DNA of 64,000 nucleotides from Nocardia sp. NBC_01503 (GCF_036327755.1 NZ_CP109596.1:6944001-7008000); one strand, 5' to 3'; numbered from the stretch's first letter, positions 1 through 9,121 are shown. Notes: generated by a model from the sequence alone, not told the origin. Translations and numbers: made by a program.

Positions 1-135
1 GGGCAACGCGACCGCGGTCGCGCTCGACGCTCCCAGAACGGGAACATGGACACCGCGCGCGGCCATCGTGACGTCTTCGGTTTGCGGGCAGCCGGTAGCC
101 ACTCGGGCGGATCGAAACTGGGTGACTGACTGTCC

Positions 136-819
136 CTACAACCGGGAGTAGTTCCGGAGCGCATCGACCACGAGCACGGCACCGAATATCAGAAAGAGAA
201 TGCGAACCGAGAGTGGACCGAATCGGTTCAGGGCTCGGATAACCGCGCGATAGGAGCGCCTCGCGCGGGTCGAGCGTCGGGTCGAGGTATACAGGACCAG
301 GATCGGCGGCAGTAGCGCGATAAGGCAATACGCGATCACGATCAACGGCCACAATGCGGGCCGGGGTTCACGAACCGAGAGCATCGCCAGCGCCGCCAGA
401 TACGGAACTGCCGTCGGCGCCTGAGCGAGGCCCATACCCGCTCCGATCAACCCGAGTAGCCACGGACGCCGTCGCGCCTCGATCGCCCAAGGCGGTATCG
501 CCTCCGCCGCACTCCCGGGCAACCGAACGGCACCGAATATCAGCAGCACCACACCGACCGCGAGTTCTCCCCGATAGCGAACCGCCGGAGTGAACTCGAA
601 GTGAAACAGATCGGTGAGAAAGCTCAATCCGAGCACGGTGCAGATACCGAAAGCTGTTGTGACAGCAAATATTCCCGCGATGAAGCTCAAAGCGCCGGGG
701 ACGGGCGAACGACGACTCAGTCGACTGTCAACGACCACCGCCGCCGTAATCCCTATGTTCAGGACGTGCAGTGAATCGATGAGGGCGAACCCTGCGAGCG
801 CCAATAGGAAGATCAACAT
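136..819 (-). CDS. GAP-family (LysE-like) multi-pass membrane protein
   Basis: The 227-aa product is almost entirely hydrophobic, with about six membrane segments. It opens with a leucine-rich helix containing ALIDSLHVLN, typical of the GAP/Sap family. Members of that family in mycobacteria are linked to export of surface glycolipids (established for the family). Substrate and role here are unknown. The frame stays open upstream to a TTG at 867, but the start at 819 puts the first helix at the N-terminus as in relatives; an ATG at 834 is also possible. It lies 55 bases downstream of the methyltransferase on the same strand and may be cotranscribed. Confidence 0.72.
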   Translation of the reverse strand: MLIFLLALAGFALIDSLHVLNIGITAAVVVDSRLSRRSPVPGALSFIAGIFAVTTAFGICTVLGLSFLTDLFHFEFTPAVRYRGELAVGVVLLIFGAVRLPGSAAEAIPPWAIEARRRPWLLGLIGAGMGLAQAPTAVPYLAALAMLSVREPRPALWPLIVIAYCLIALLPPILVLYTSTRRSTRARRSYRAVIRALNRFGPLSVRILFLIFGAVLVVDALRNYSRL

Positions 820-874
820 GACGCTACCGACCATACGGTAGGTGCCGACCGCCGCAGCCCTCGGCAATGAACTT

Positions 875-1543
875 CTACAGGACGGGCAATTCAGCGCGAC
901 GGGCGAGAATGATCCCTCCGAGTGAGCTCTCGGCGGAGGTGAGAGTTCGCTGTGCGTCGATGGCGAAGCCGTGATCCTCGAGCAACACGCTCATCTGACA
1001 GTGCCCGCGACGATGGACGTAGAGGTTGATCAGGTGCCCGCCGTAGCCTTGGGTCTTCAATTGCGACTCGTCTCCGACGTGGAAGCCGATCAACAGGGGG
1101 CCGCCGGGTTGGAGTACTCGCTGGAAATGCGCGAAGACGGAACCGATCTCGTCATCCGGAATGTGGATCAGCGAATACCACGCGACCAGGCCGGACAGGG
1201 AGCCGTCCCCGAGAGGAAGGTCTGTCATCGAGCCGATATCGAACCGGAGGCCAGGGTGATCGCGCCTGGCCACCTCGATCATTCCGGGCGACAAGTCGAT
1301 TCCGAAGGCATCCACGCCCAACTCACGAAGGTGCGCGGTGATGCGTCCCGTCCCACATCCAACGTCCGCGACCGGACCCCCTCCCCGGGTGCGCACCCGG
1401 TCGGCGAATCTCGCCAGGACAGCACGCTCTTCGGGCGTTTCCTCGAGAAGGTGACGTGTCAGGTCCGCATAGCTCTCGGCCACAGTGTCGTACGAGGTCC
1501 GGGTGTCTTCCAGCCAACTGTTGCCGCCCGGCTCCATCCCCAC
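875..1543 (-). CDS. class I SAM-dependent methyltransferase
   Basis: The 222-aa protein has a Rossmann methyltransferase core. Motif I is VADVGCGTGRIT near residue 58, followed by the acidic loop GIDLSPGMIEVA and a post-motif LQPGGPLLIGF. These bind S-adenosylmethionine. The acceptor substrate cannot be read from sequence; small-molecule methylation is the usual role of this type. The start is GTG at 1543, with an in-frame ATG two codons later. It is followed closely by the GAP-family gene on the same strand. Confidence 0.82.
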   Translation of the reverse strand: MGMEPGGNSWLEDTRTSYDTVAESYADLTRHLLEETPEERAVLARFADRVRTRGGGPVADVGCGTGRITAHLRELGVDAFGIDLSPGMIEVARRDHPGLRFDIGSMTDLPLGDGSLSGLVAWYSLIHIPDDEIGSVFAHFQRVLQPGGPLLIGFHVGDESQLKTQGYGGHLINLYVHRRGHCQMSVLLEDHGFAIDAQRTLTSAESSLGGIILARRAELPVL

Positions 1544-1681
1544 GTCCGCAGACTACCCGAGGACGCCTGGCGAGACGTTCTTCGAACCTGCTTGAATTCA
1601 CCTGAACCACAAGCATTTCCATAGCTCTCGCCCGGCGCGACCAGCATCACGCCATGCATGTTCGACAGTGACCAGATCATT

Positions 1682-3004
1682 TCAGGGTGCGGTGACAGGG
1701 GTGTCGCAGCTGGCCGGTGGGTCGATCAGCTGGCAGTCGGCGGGTGGGCGGGCCGGTAGGTAGTCGGCGGGCACGCCGTCGTGGTCGATGATGTCGTGGT
1801 AGGTGTCGACCGCGTCGGTGGGTATGCGTTTCAGGGTTGGGTCGGTGTGTACGTTCACCGTGTAGAGGCCGAATCGTGGTGTGTAGGAACTCCATTCATA
1901 GTTGTCGGTCAGGCTCCAGTAGTTGTAGCCGATGACGTTCATGCCGTCGGATTTCGCGCGCTGCAGCCAATAGACGGTGTCGCGCAGATGCTTTGAGCGG
2001 GTGTAGCCGTCGGCGCGGGGTTGACCGTTCTCGGTGGGAATACCGTTCTCCACGATCCACAATGGTTTGCCGGGGAATCGTCGCGAATAGTGTTGCAGTG
2101 CAAAGTAGATTCCCTCGGGGCGGACCGGAAGATCCCACATGCCCGCCGGGGCAGGGGCCGAGCCATCGGATGCGGGCGCGGCGGCGAGCGTCGGCGGTTC
2201 GTAGCCGAAGTAGTAGTCGATTCCGATGAAATCGAGTTTGTCGCCGATGAGTTCCAGCAGTGGTCCGTTGACCTGCGACTCCGCCCCGGCGACGTAACCG
2301 ACATTGCTGGTCACCAAAGCATTCGGCTGGACCCGGTGGATGTAGTCGTAGATGCTGTTGTGCGCCTGCGCGACTCGGTTCAGCATCTGCTCGGCGTCGG
2401 TCCCGTTCCGGTTCACTTCATGCATGATGTAGGCGACCGGCTCATTGACGGTCACCCAGATCGGATCGCGTGCGGCGTAGTGGTCGACAACCTTGCTCAT
2501 ATTGGTGAGCCAGTCCCCCACCATGCCGGGATTGCGCCAGCCACCCCGGTCGGCTTCCCAACCCGGATACACCCAGTGATCCAGGGTCAGCATGGGTCGC
2601 ATACCCGCCGAAACAATAGCGTCGACCACATCGTCATAGAACGCGAAGGCGGACGAATCCCATACTCCCGGTTGGGGTTCCAGCCGCGCCCACTCCACAC
2701 CGATCCGAAACACCTTGACGCCGAGGTTCTTCGCCAGAGCGATGTCCGACCGGAACCGGGAATGGAAATCGACGGAATCGCCGAGGCGGTCCCAGCCCGG
2801 ATTGGCTTCGATGTAGCGGGTCCAATTGCTGTCGGGTGACTGGCCTTCGGATTGGAATCCGGAGGCCGCCACACCCCACAGAAATCCGTCACCGAGTACA
2901 CCGATGGTTCTTTCCGGCGCGGTGCGCGCAGCACCGGGTACCAGGAGCAGGTTGGCGGCTATGACGAGCACGGCCGCGACGAGACAGCGAAGTCGAGTGC
3001 GCAT
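1682..3004 (-). CDS. secreted glycoside hydrolase family 1 beta-glycosidase
   Basis: The 440-aa protein begins with a basic stretch and a hydrophobic signal sequence (about residues 1-30), so it is exported. The GH1 barrel follows: FLWGVAASGFQSEG near the N-terminus, the acid/base glutamate in TVNEP (about E188) and the nucleophile in IVENG (about E319). GH1 enzymes hydrolyse beta-glycosides by retention. Secretion is uncommon in this mostly cytosolic family. A close paralogue lies at 43818-45122. Both share the SPDSNWTR signature and end in a tail with two cysteines, probably a disulphide. ATG at 3004 has GGGAG eight bases upstream; a GTG two codons earlier is the alternative. Confidence 0.88.
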   Translation of the reverse strand: MRTRLRCLVAAVLVIAANLLLVPGAARTAPERTIGVLGDGFLWGVAASGFQSEGQSPDSNWTRYIEANPGWDRLGDSVDFHSRFRSDIALAKNLGVKVFRIGVEWARLEPQPGVWDSSAFAFYDDVVDAIVSAGMRPMLTLDHWVYPGWEADRGGWRNPGMVGDWLTNMSKVVDHYAARDPIWVTVNEPVAYIMHEVNRNGTDAEQMLNRVAQAHNSIYDYIHRVQPNALVTSNVGYVAGAESQVNGPLLELIGDKLDFIGIDYYFGYEPPTLAAAPASDGSAPAPAGMWDLPVRPEGIYFALQHYSRRFPGKPLWIVENGIPTENGQPRADGYTRSKHLRDTVYWLQRAKSDGMNVIGYNYWSLTDNYEWSSYTPRFGLYTVNVHTDPTLKRIPTDAVDTYHDIIDHDGVPADYLPARPPADCQLIDPPASCDTPVTAP

Positions 3005-3247
3005 CAGCACTTCTCCCGGACCAGTACTCGAATTGAGTGAATGCGGTTACTTACTCCTGGATAGCTGAGCTTTATCTCGGTGATATGCCAGGTCGATAGT
3101 GGTTTGGCACAACATCACCCGTCCTTCTGACCCGTCGAGCCCATCCCACACCGACTTCCGAACCGGGCGTACCGAAGAAAGGTCGAAACTGCTTGGCTGC
3201 CAGCCCTTTACAGCACAGGCACATGCCGCCATGCCAGGATGGGTTGT

Positions 3248-4003
3248 ATGACAACGGTTCCAGAAGGCTCTCGGATTCCCGCTGATCCGGCGCAGGCGTA
3301 CAACTACGACAGCATCGCCGAGGGATACACCACCGAGAATGAGACCAGCCTGCTGAACGCGTACTACGAACGGCCCGCGATGTTGGAGCTGGCCGGGGAG
3401 GTGACCGGCCGACGGATTCTAGACGCGGGCTGCGGTTCGGGCCCCTTGTTCGCCGAGCTGCGCGATCGAGGCGCCACCGTGACAGGCATCGACGCGAGCG
3501 CGGGAATGCTGGAGCTCGCACGTGGGCGACTGGGCACCGAGGCGGATCTGCGGATCGCCGATCTCGCCGACCCACTTCCGTTTCCCGACAACACGTTCGA
3601 CGATGTCGCCGCCTCATTGGTGCTGCACTACCTGCGAGATTGGAAACCGACGCTGACCGAAGTGCGGCGGGTGCTCCGGCCCGGCGGCCGACTCATCGTC
3701 TCGGTGGAGCATCCTTTCGCGATCTGGCTCGCGGAACGCTCGTCGGGCGAGAAGACGGACTACTTCCAGACCCGCGAGCGCACCGAAGAGTGGACCATGG
3801 GCGGCCAGATCGCCCGGTTGAGCTTCTGGGACCGACCACTGCACGCGATGACCGATGTTTTCACCGCGGCGGGCTTTCGCATCAGCGTGATCAGTGAACC
3901 GCCGCCGGTACCCGCCGCCCGCGAGCTGTTTCCCGAGGCATTCCGCGAGGTCCCAGGCACAAGCTTCCTGGGCTTCCTGTTCTTCGTGCTAGAAGCGGAC
4001 TGA
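3248..4003 (+). CDS. class I SAM-dependent methyltransferase
   Basis: The product is a 251-aa methyltransferase (methyltransf_11 type). It has the SAM-binding motif ILDAGCGSGPL, the acidic loop VTGIDASAGMLELA, and VLRPGGRLIVSVEHP. The N-terminal block with YNYDSIAEGY is common in small-molecule methyltransferases of actinomycetes. The acceptor is unknown. An ATG three codons upstream (3239) is in frame, but the second ATG is better placed behind AGGATGGG. It stands alone, divergent from the GH1 gene. Confidence 0.82.
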   Translation: MTTVPEGSRIPADPAQAYNYDSIAEGYTTENETSLLNAYYERPAMLELAGEVTGRRILDAGCGSGPLFAELRDRGATVTGIDASAGMLELARGRLGTEADLRIADLADPLPFPDNTFDDVAASLVLHYLRDWKPTLTEVRRVLRPGGRLIVSVEHPFAIWLAERSSGEKTDYFQTRERTEEWTMGGQIARLSFWDRPLHAMTDVFTAAGFRISVISEPPPVPAARELFPEAFREVPGTSFLGFLFFVLEAD

Positions 4004-4105
4004 CCGGGGCGGCTGGCACCGCCGAAGCGCTTCCCGCACCAGCGGGCTCACGAAGAACATCTCTTCAGGGTCGGAGGTGTCGGGGCACGCCCAGTACTCG
4101 AGCCG
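3989..4105 (-). other. short open stretch, possible gene remnant
   Basis: Between the methyltransferase and the reductase the minus strand is open for 38 codons, bounded by stops on both sides. It reads like real protein (EYWACPDTSDPEEMF, then SPLVREALRRC) but has no start codon in a useful position. It may be the tail of a lost gene. I cannot assign a family, and chance is possible in GC-rich DNA. Confidence 0.25.
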
Positions 4106-4181
4106 CTACGTTCGCCAACCGCGCCACCCTCGACGCCGAGTCACTACCGGGGTAAGTCATACCCTGGAGCTCAACAGATCT

Positions 4182-4796
4182 TCAGTCGGCGGTCAGGGCG
4201 GTGAAGGCCGTGGGCCAGTCCGCTGGAGTGGGGCCGTCGTAGAGTTCGAATGTCCTGCTGTGGGATTCGGGATGCAGCAGGGCCGCTACCGCCGTTCGGG
4301 CGACCGTCGCGCGGCTGACTCGGCCGTCGCCGCGATCGCCTTGTTCGAAAAGCACGCCGGTGGGTGGGGCGTCCGTGAGCCAGCTCGGGCGGACGATGGC
4401 ATACGGGGTGCCGCTGTCTCGCAGGGCCTGTTCACCGGCGCCGCGGGCGCGGATTATGCCCGCCATGTCGGGGTGTTCGGCGGCGCGGGTGATGTAGATC
4501 TGGGAGACCAGAACGACGGGGATCTTCGCTGCGGCAGCCAGTTCGGCGAGTCGGCCGATTCCGACGTTCATCACCGCGTCGGCGGCCGCGTCATTCACCG
4601 GTGGCTCGACCGAGACGATGACACCGTCGATGCCGTCGAGTAACCGAGGATCCAGTGGAGACGCCAGATCGACTGCGACGCTGTGATTGTCGCGCGGGCG
4701 GCGGGTGCCCACGACCACCTCGTGTCCTAGGTCGCGCAACAGGTCGACCGCTCGCCGACCGGTACGCCCGGTGCCTCCGATGACCAGATACTTCAT
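4182..4796 (-). CDS. NAD(P)-binding atypical SDR (NmrA/YbjT-like)
   Basis: The 204-aa protein starts with MKYLVIGGTGRTGRRAVDLL, the GxxGxxG dinucleotide-binding fold of atypical short-chain dehydrogenases. A later QIYITRAAEHP and the lack of a YxxxK catalytic pair fit NAD(P)H-binding NmrA/YbjT-type proteins, which often act as isomerases, reductases or redox sensors. The frame is open seven codons further upstream, but the ATG at 4796 begins exactly at the fold. It lies 27 bases downstream of the next SDR gene, so the two are likely one operon. Confidence 0.8.
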   Translation of the reverse strand: MKYLVIGGTGRTGRRAVDLLRDLGHEVVVGTRRPRDNHSVAVDLASPLDPRLLDGIDGVIVSVEPPVNDAAADAVMNVGIGRLAELAAAAKIPVVLVSQIYITRAAEHPDMAGIIRARGAGEQALRDSGTPYAIVRPSWLTDAPPTGVLFEQGDRGDGRVSRATVARTAVAALLHPESHSRTFELYDGPTPADWPTAFTALTAD

Positions 4797-4823
4797 ATGG
4801 AACTCCTGTGTTGACAAACCCTG

Positions 4824-5504
4824 TCACCAGGGCAGGGGGCGACCGTCGCGGAAGAAACCTCCGGTCGGGCCCGAATCGGGAAGCGTTGCGGCCCAGACGA
4901 TTCCGGCCGCACCCTCGGCAACGGGACGACCACCGAGACCACCCATATCGGTGGCCACCCAGCCCGGGCAGATGGAGTTGACCAGGATGCGGTCCGGACG
5001 CAACTCGGCGGCCAGCATGCGGGTCAGGGCATTCAGTGCGACTTTGGTGGTGTTGTAGGCAGGGGTGCCGCCGCCCATCCTGGCAAGTGACGCGGCCTCA
5101 CTGGAGACATTCACGATGCGGGGGTGCGAGCTCTTGCGCAGCAAGGGAAGAAATGCCTGAACCATCCGCCAGGGACCATAGAGATTGGTCTCCGCGGCCT
5201 CATGCACGACCGCCAAATCCGCGCTCTCCGCGAGCTGCCAGGTGTCGTAAGTGATTGCGGCACTGTTGATCAGCACATCCAGCCGACCGTATCGGCGCTC
5301 CACTTCCGCTGCCGCGCCGACAACGCTCGTGTTGTCGGTGACATCCAACCGCATGGGGATCGCGCCCGCCTCCGCGGCCGCGGTCTTCCCGGCGGCCTCC
5401 GACCGGGCAGTCAGCAGCACGGTGAACCCGCGGTCGGCCAACTGCCTGCAGACCTCGCGGCCGATCCCTCGGTTGCCGCCGGTGACCAGCGCGATATCGC
5501 TCAT
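4824..5504 (-). CDS. short-chain dehydrogenase/reductase (carbonyl reductase type)
   Basis: The 226-aa SDR has TGGNRGIG at the N-terminus for NAD(P) binding, an NSAAIT segment, a VNVSSEAAS serine strand, and the catalytic tyrosine and lysine in AYNTTK. It ends with the SICPGWVATDMGG segment typical of carbonyl reductases. The substrate is unknown. The frame runs on upstream to 5585, but ATG 5504 places MSDIALVTGG at the N-terminus as in the family. It is the first gene of a probable two-gene operon with the NmrA-like gene. Confidence 0.85.
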   Translation of the reverse strand: MSDIALVTGGNRGIGREVCRQLADRGFTVLLTARSEAAGKTAAAEAGAIPMRLDVTDNTSVVGAAAEVERRYGRLDVLINSAAITYDTWQLAESADLAVVHEAAETNLYGPWRMVQAFLPLLRKSSHPRIVNVSSEAASLARMGGGTPAYNTTKVALNALTRMLAAELRPDRILVNSICPGWVATDMGGLGGRPVAEGAAGIVWAATLPDSGPTGGFFRDGRPLPW

Positions 5505-5803
5505 AACCGTTGATCTTGCCGCCGAATCGCCATGTAGTCGAGTCACATCGGGTTGACCGAGCGCATACCCCCGGGTCCGCACCACACCAGGCGTTTCACG
5601 TTGTCAGAAACGCACTCAACCACCGGATGCGGAGTTTTCACCCCGTTCGCTGACCTTCGGCCCTGTCACTTCAGTGCCGAGAGGTGGACTGTAAAGGGTG
5701 GGTATGACCAGATCCGCCTGCCTGGACCTTTCCCAGGTCACGTCTCCCAATCACCGCGCCCGAGTAGCCCGAGAACCGCGCATCCCAGCACAGGAGGTCG
5801 TCC

Positions 5804-5920
5804 ATGTTGAGATTCTTCAACGGAATCAGCAACGCAATTGCCCAGTACCTGATGGGCGCACCGCAATTCGTCGTCATAGATTGGCTGCTGTCGGCGATCG
5901 GGCAAGGCCCATACGCCTGA
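5804..5920 (+). CDS. 38-aa small protein with strong ribosome binding site
   Basis: A 38-codon gene begins with ATG at 5804, five to six bases after a near-perfect AGGAGGT Shine-Dalgarno sequence (5793-5799). The product starts MLRFFNGISNAIAQYLMG and ends AIGQGPYA. It has amphipathic hydrophobic character and no cleavable signal peptide. It has its own 300-base upstream region and is not antisense to any gene. I do not recognise a family. A membrane-associated micropeptide or signalling peptide is possible, but nothing shows this directly. Confidence 0.5.
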   Translation: MLRFFNGISNAIAQYLMGAPQFVVIDWLLSAIGQGPYA

Positions 5921-5976
5921 GCTCGCCCCACCCATCACTCGAATATCAACGGCGTGAGTTGAATCCTGGTCGTCGG

Positions 5977-6447
5977 TCACCAGTGCAGGACGGCCTCGAT
6001 TTCGCCGTCGACCGTGCAGCCGGTGAGCTGGAAGCCCAGGGAACGATAGAAGCCTTCCGCACTGCCCGATCCGCGCCGGAAGCTGACATACAGTGCAGTG
6101 GTCCCGCGGGCTTTGAGATGATTGGCCACGATATCGATCGCTTGACGGCCGATGCCCTTGCCCTGATGGGGTCCGGCGATCATGAAGCGCCACAGGCACA
6201 CTCCGGGCCGGTCGGAATCCATCGCGAGGTCGAGCATGAGGAATCCGGCCAACTCCTCGCCGTAGTAGATGCCGCGGAACCAGGGCGCGTCGGCGAAGTA
6301 CGCCTGAGCGATCGATACGCCGTTGTCGACCACCAACTTTCGTTGCTCCCGCGACAGGGTTTCGCTGAGCGCACACACCTCGTACACCGTCTCCGCGGTA
6401 ATCGCGCGCAGCGACACATCCGACCCGACACCGACCGAAGTACTCAT
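5977..6447 (-). CDS. GNAT-family N-acetyltransferase
   Basis: The 156-aa protein has the GNAT acetyl-CoA motif A as IAGPHQGKGIGRQAI, a preceding strand carrying LWRFM, and the C-terminal motif B with YRSLGFQLTG. It transfers an acetyl group from acetyl-CoA to an amine; the amine is unknown. Two upstream in-frame starts exist (6498 and 6459). The ATG at 6447 is preceded by GAAGG at a good distance and starts just before the folded domain. Confidence 0.83.
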   Translation of the reverse strand: MSTSVGVGSDVSLRAITAETVYEVCALSETLSREQRKLVVDNGVSIAQAYFADAPWFRGIYYGEELAGFLMLDLAMDSDRPGVCLWRFMIAGPHQGKGIGRQAIDIVANHLKARGTTALYVSFRRGSGSAEGFYRSLGFQLTGCTVDGEIEAVLHW

Positions 6448-6910
6448 CGCGACCTTCATTCCGGAAGTAGAGTGGCCACCGAAGAACCAGCGCGGCAACC
6501 ACTTTCAGTCGACCATCGGGTCATTCACATCACCAGAGACCTAAGGCACGTATACGGGCGTGCCGAGTGTCACCGATTCAACAGTCGATCCGGCATGGAC
6601 TGTCCGGCCTCGCGTTCGATGCCTTCATAGGCGCGGCGGTAGTAGCGCAAGGGCCGGAAGCAGCGGCCAGCCCGCACGACTGCGGCGAAGACACACGGAC
6701 CAGGTGTTCGTCGCGGCGGTCCAGGTGAGGCCGAGGGAGAGTCGGGCGCGGTTGGGCATCAGTGCGTTGGTGGCTTTCAACCTGGTGTACCGATTCTCCC
6801 CGGCCGGATGACTCGAACCCGCCGCCGGTGACCTCACCGCCGAACGCACTTTGCGTTGTAGTGTTCGATCGGTACGGAAGATCAACGACTGACGTGCAGA
6901 GGAGTTCGAC
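6448..6910. other. intergenic, no convincing gene
   Basis: No reading frame here has a plausible start, codon bias and recognisable motif. A minus-strand stretch around 6640-6720 shows RYYRRAYEGI in one frame but is interrupted. The last 30 bases hold the ribosome binding site of the next gene. Confidence 0.4.
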
Positions 6911-7372
6911 GTGACCTATATCGTGGACTTCAATACCGTCTCCACCGTCGGCCTGGAATCGTCACCGGTCGCGGAGGCGCTCGCGGGATTGCGGGCCAAT
7001 GAGGCTCGCTACTTCAAGAACAAATACGACCACGTTTTCACGGTGGAGCCCGCCTGCAAGGCCAAGGCGACCGTCGATTGGGTGAGTCGGATTCTCGAGG
7101 AAGAGCGCGGGATCGTGATTTCCGCTCGCCCGCTCGAGGCCACTGCCTTTCAAGTCGAGAACATTCGGATGGCGTATGTCTTCTACGAGAGCGGCCTGTC
7201 GATCAATGTGATGTACACCGTCGACGATGGCGGGAAGCGGGCGGTCGGATTCAAACTCTCCGACGGGATGGATGTTCCCGAGGAGCTCTCCGCGTTCAAA
7301 TTCGCCAGGCAGAAATCCAAGTTGGCGGGAACGATTCGCGGATCCTACTTCGTGATCAAGGGCGAGTACTGA
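6911..7372 (+). CDS. hypothetical protein, 153 aa
   Basis: The gene starts with GTG behind a clear GAGGAG site (6900-6905). The protein is soluble, with no signal peptide or membrane segment. It has mixed charge, a central predicted alpha/beta pattern with KATVDWVSRILEEE, and a C-terminal half of alternating strands ending FVIKGEY. I do not recognise the family. Codon use is less GC-extreme than in neighbours (several AAA, TTC/TTT and ATT codons), which may indicate transfer. It stands alone between two regions of decayed sequence. Confidence 0.72.
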   Translation: MTYIVDFNTVSTVGLESSPVAEALAGLRANEARYFKNKYDHVFTVEPACKAKATVDWVSRILEEERGIVISARPLEATAFQVENIRMAYVFYESGLSINVMYTVDDGGKRAVGFKLSDGMDVPEELSAFKFARQKSKLAGTIRGSYFVIKGEY

Positions 7373-7383
7373 TCACGCGGTGA

Positions 7384-7620
7384 TCAGCCCGCCGCGCGGG
7401 TGGCGGCGGCCCGGGCGGTCCATTCGAGGATGGTGTGCGCCACCAACTCCGGGTCGTCGTACATGGGGACGTGCCCGACGTCGGGGAGGGTGCGCCAGGT
7501 CGCCGACACGTTCAGGAGGTTACGTGTCGCTTCCCGCCGATCCGGCCGATCGGCAAGACCCTCGACCTCGTGGAGGCATTCGCCCCTGAACGCCTCCGGG
7601 TGAACTGACGCCGCGACCGC
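7384..7620 (-). pseudogene. C-terminal remnant of an alpha/beta hydrolase
   Basis: The minus strand encodes a tail reading WRTLPDVGHVPMYDDPEL, then VAHTILEWTARA, and stops at 7384. This is the classic end of an alpha/beta hydrolase: the catalytic histidine in the VGH element followed by the last helix. Upstream the frame continues for about 35 codons but loses recognisable sequence, and there is no nucleophile elbow or start. The rest of the gene is missing. Start boundary is approximate. Confidence 0.6.
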
Positions 7621-7735
7621 ACCGCCGAATTCCCGGCCCGATCACATTGCGCCCCCAGCGAAAAGGATGCCGCTGCGCCCGCGCACGGGCATCCTGGGAG
7701 CAGGCAACGTAATCATGTAATCGGGTGGTGGTCAC

Positions 7736-8773
7736 ATGGCCGACGAATCAGCGCTCTCGCCGGCGGCGAGCCCGGATGGGGCCGATCGGCAGAACTCAGA
7801 CGTGCCCGGCGAGCATCCCGGCTCAGATGCGGTATCCGGAAACGGCTCGTCCGCACCGGAAACCGCCGCACTGGACGCATACTCGCGCGCCGTGATCGGT
7901 GTCGCGCAGGCGGTGACCCCGCATGTGGCGAGCGTGCAGACGCGGCGCGGTGGCGGCTCGGCGGTGGTCTTCACCGATGACGGATTCCTGCTCACCAACG
8001 CACACGTGGTGGGTTCGGCCAAGAACGGTGTGGTCGTGTTCGCCGATGGTGTCGAGTCCAGATTCGATGTGATCGGCGTCGATCCGCTCTCGGATCTGGC
8101 GGTGCTGCGGGCGCGCGGCGGTGCGCCACCCACGGTCACCCTGGGCGATGCCGACAATCTGGTCGTCGGGCAATTGGTGGTCGCGGTCGGCAGCCCGCTC
8201 GGGCTGGCCGGATCGGTGACGGCGGGCGTGGTCAGCGCACTGGGCCGATCGGTTCCGGTCGGCAATGGCCGCGCGGCCCGGGTCATCGAGGATGTGATCC
8301 AAACCGACGCCGCGCTGAATCCCGGCAATTCCGGTGGCGCACTGGCGGATTCGGCGGGACGCGTGGTCGGGGTCAATACCGCCGTCGCCGGAATCGGCCT
8401 GGGCCTGGCGATTCCGATCAATATCACCACCCGCCGCATTATCACCACGCTGCTACACGAGGGCCGGGTGCGGCGCGCCTACCTCGGGATAGTGGGTGTA
8501 CCCGTACCGCTGCCAGCGAGCGTGGCGGCGCGGACCGGCCAGGATGCCGGATTGCGCATCGTGGAGGTGGTGCGGGGCGGCCCCGCCGATCACGCCGGAT
8601 TGCGCCGGGGCGATCTCGTGCTCAGCGTCGCACGCCGCGAAGTCCGGGACGCCCAGGGCATTCAGCGCCAACTCTTCGACGAGGCCATCGGCCGCGCCCT
8701 ACCGGTGACGGTGCTGCGCAATGGGGCCATGGTCGACGTGATCGCCGTCCCGGTCGAATTGACCGTGGACTGA
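7736..8773 (+). CDS. HtrA/DegP-like S1C serine protease with PDZ domain
   Basis: The 345-aa protein has a trypsin-like domain (about 50-235) with the triad His90 in TNAHV, Asp120 in LSDLAVL and Ser199 in NPGNSGGAL. One PDZ domain follows (about 245-340; GLRRGDLVLSV). HtrA proteases degrade or chaperone misfolded proteins. The first 45 residues are polar and disorder-like. I see neither a signal peptide nor the transmembrane helix usual in actinobacterial HtrA, so it appears cytosolic. The ribosome binding site is weak (GGTGGT). Confidence 0.88.
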   Translation: MADESALSPAASPDGADRQNSDVPGEHPGSDAVSGNGSSAPETAALDAYSRAVIGVAQAVTPHVASVQTRRGGGSAVVFTDDGFLLTNAHVVGSAKNGVVVFADGVESRFDVIGVDPLSDLAVLRARGGAPPTVTLGDADNLVVGQLVVAVGSPLGLAGSVTAGVVSALGRSVPVGNGRAARVIEDVIQTDAALNPGNSGGALADSAGRVVGVNTAVAGIGLGLAIPINITTRRIITTLLHEGRVRRAYLGIVGVPVPLPASVAARTGQDAGLRIVEVVRGGPADHAGLRRGDLVLSVARREVRDAQGIQRQLFDEAIGRALPVTVLRNGAMVDVIAVPVELTVD

Positions 8774-8798
8774 ACGGGATTCACACCGGGCGAAGCGG

Positions 8799-9074
8799 TC
8801 AGGAGGCCGTGCGGCGCGCGGTTTCGGCGACGGCGGGCTGCCAATGCTCGGCCAACTCCTCCAGGGAGATGCCCAGTGCCCGGCTCAGCGCGACCACGGT
8901 GCCGAAGGCGGGGGTGGGCATACGCCCGGATTCGATCTTGCGGAGCGTCTCCGGGGAGATGCCCGCGTCCACGGCGATCTCGACCAGGTCCCGCCCGGCG
9001 CGTGCGGTACGCAGGGCGGAGCCGAGGCGGCGCCCGGCCTCTACCTGGGCCGGAGTCAAGGGTAGTCGAACCAT
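8799..9074 (-). CDS. XRE-family helix-turn-helix regulator
   Basis: The 91-aa protein has a Cro/CI-type helix-turn-helix: LGSALRTARAGRDLVEIAV, then AGISPETLRKIESGR with the typical recognition helix and invariant glutamate. It is divergent from the methionine aminopeptidase gene. The frame is open to 9110, but that start lies inside an operator; the ATG at 9074 begins MVRLPLTPAQ and leaves both palindromes upstream. The arrangement implies autorepression and control of the peptidase gene. Confidence 0.85.
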   Translation of the reverse strand: MVRLPLTPAQVEAGRRLGSALRTARAGRDLVEIAVDAGISPETLRKIESGRMPTPAFGTVVALSRALGISLEELAEHWQPAVAETARRTAS

Positions 9075-9092
9075 GCCCGCCACCTTACGGTT

Positions 9093-9106
9093 GGTATAAA
9101 AATACC
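9093..9106. promoter_or_regulatory. palindromic operator 1 (XRE/map)
   Basis: An inverted repeat with arms GGTAT and ATACC around four adenines sits 19 bases before the XRE start. It matches the core of the second palindrome. The two centres are 30 bp apart, about three helical turns, so a repressor could sit on the same DNA face at both. Confidence 0.6.
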
Positions 9107-9121
9107 GCAACCCGCTATGGT

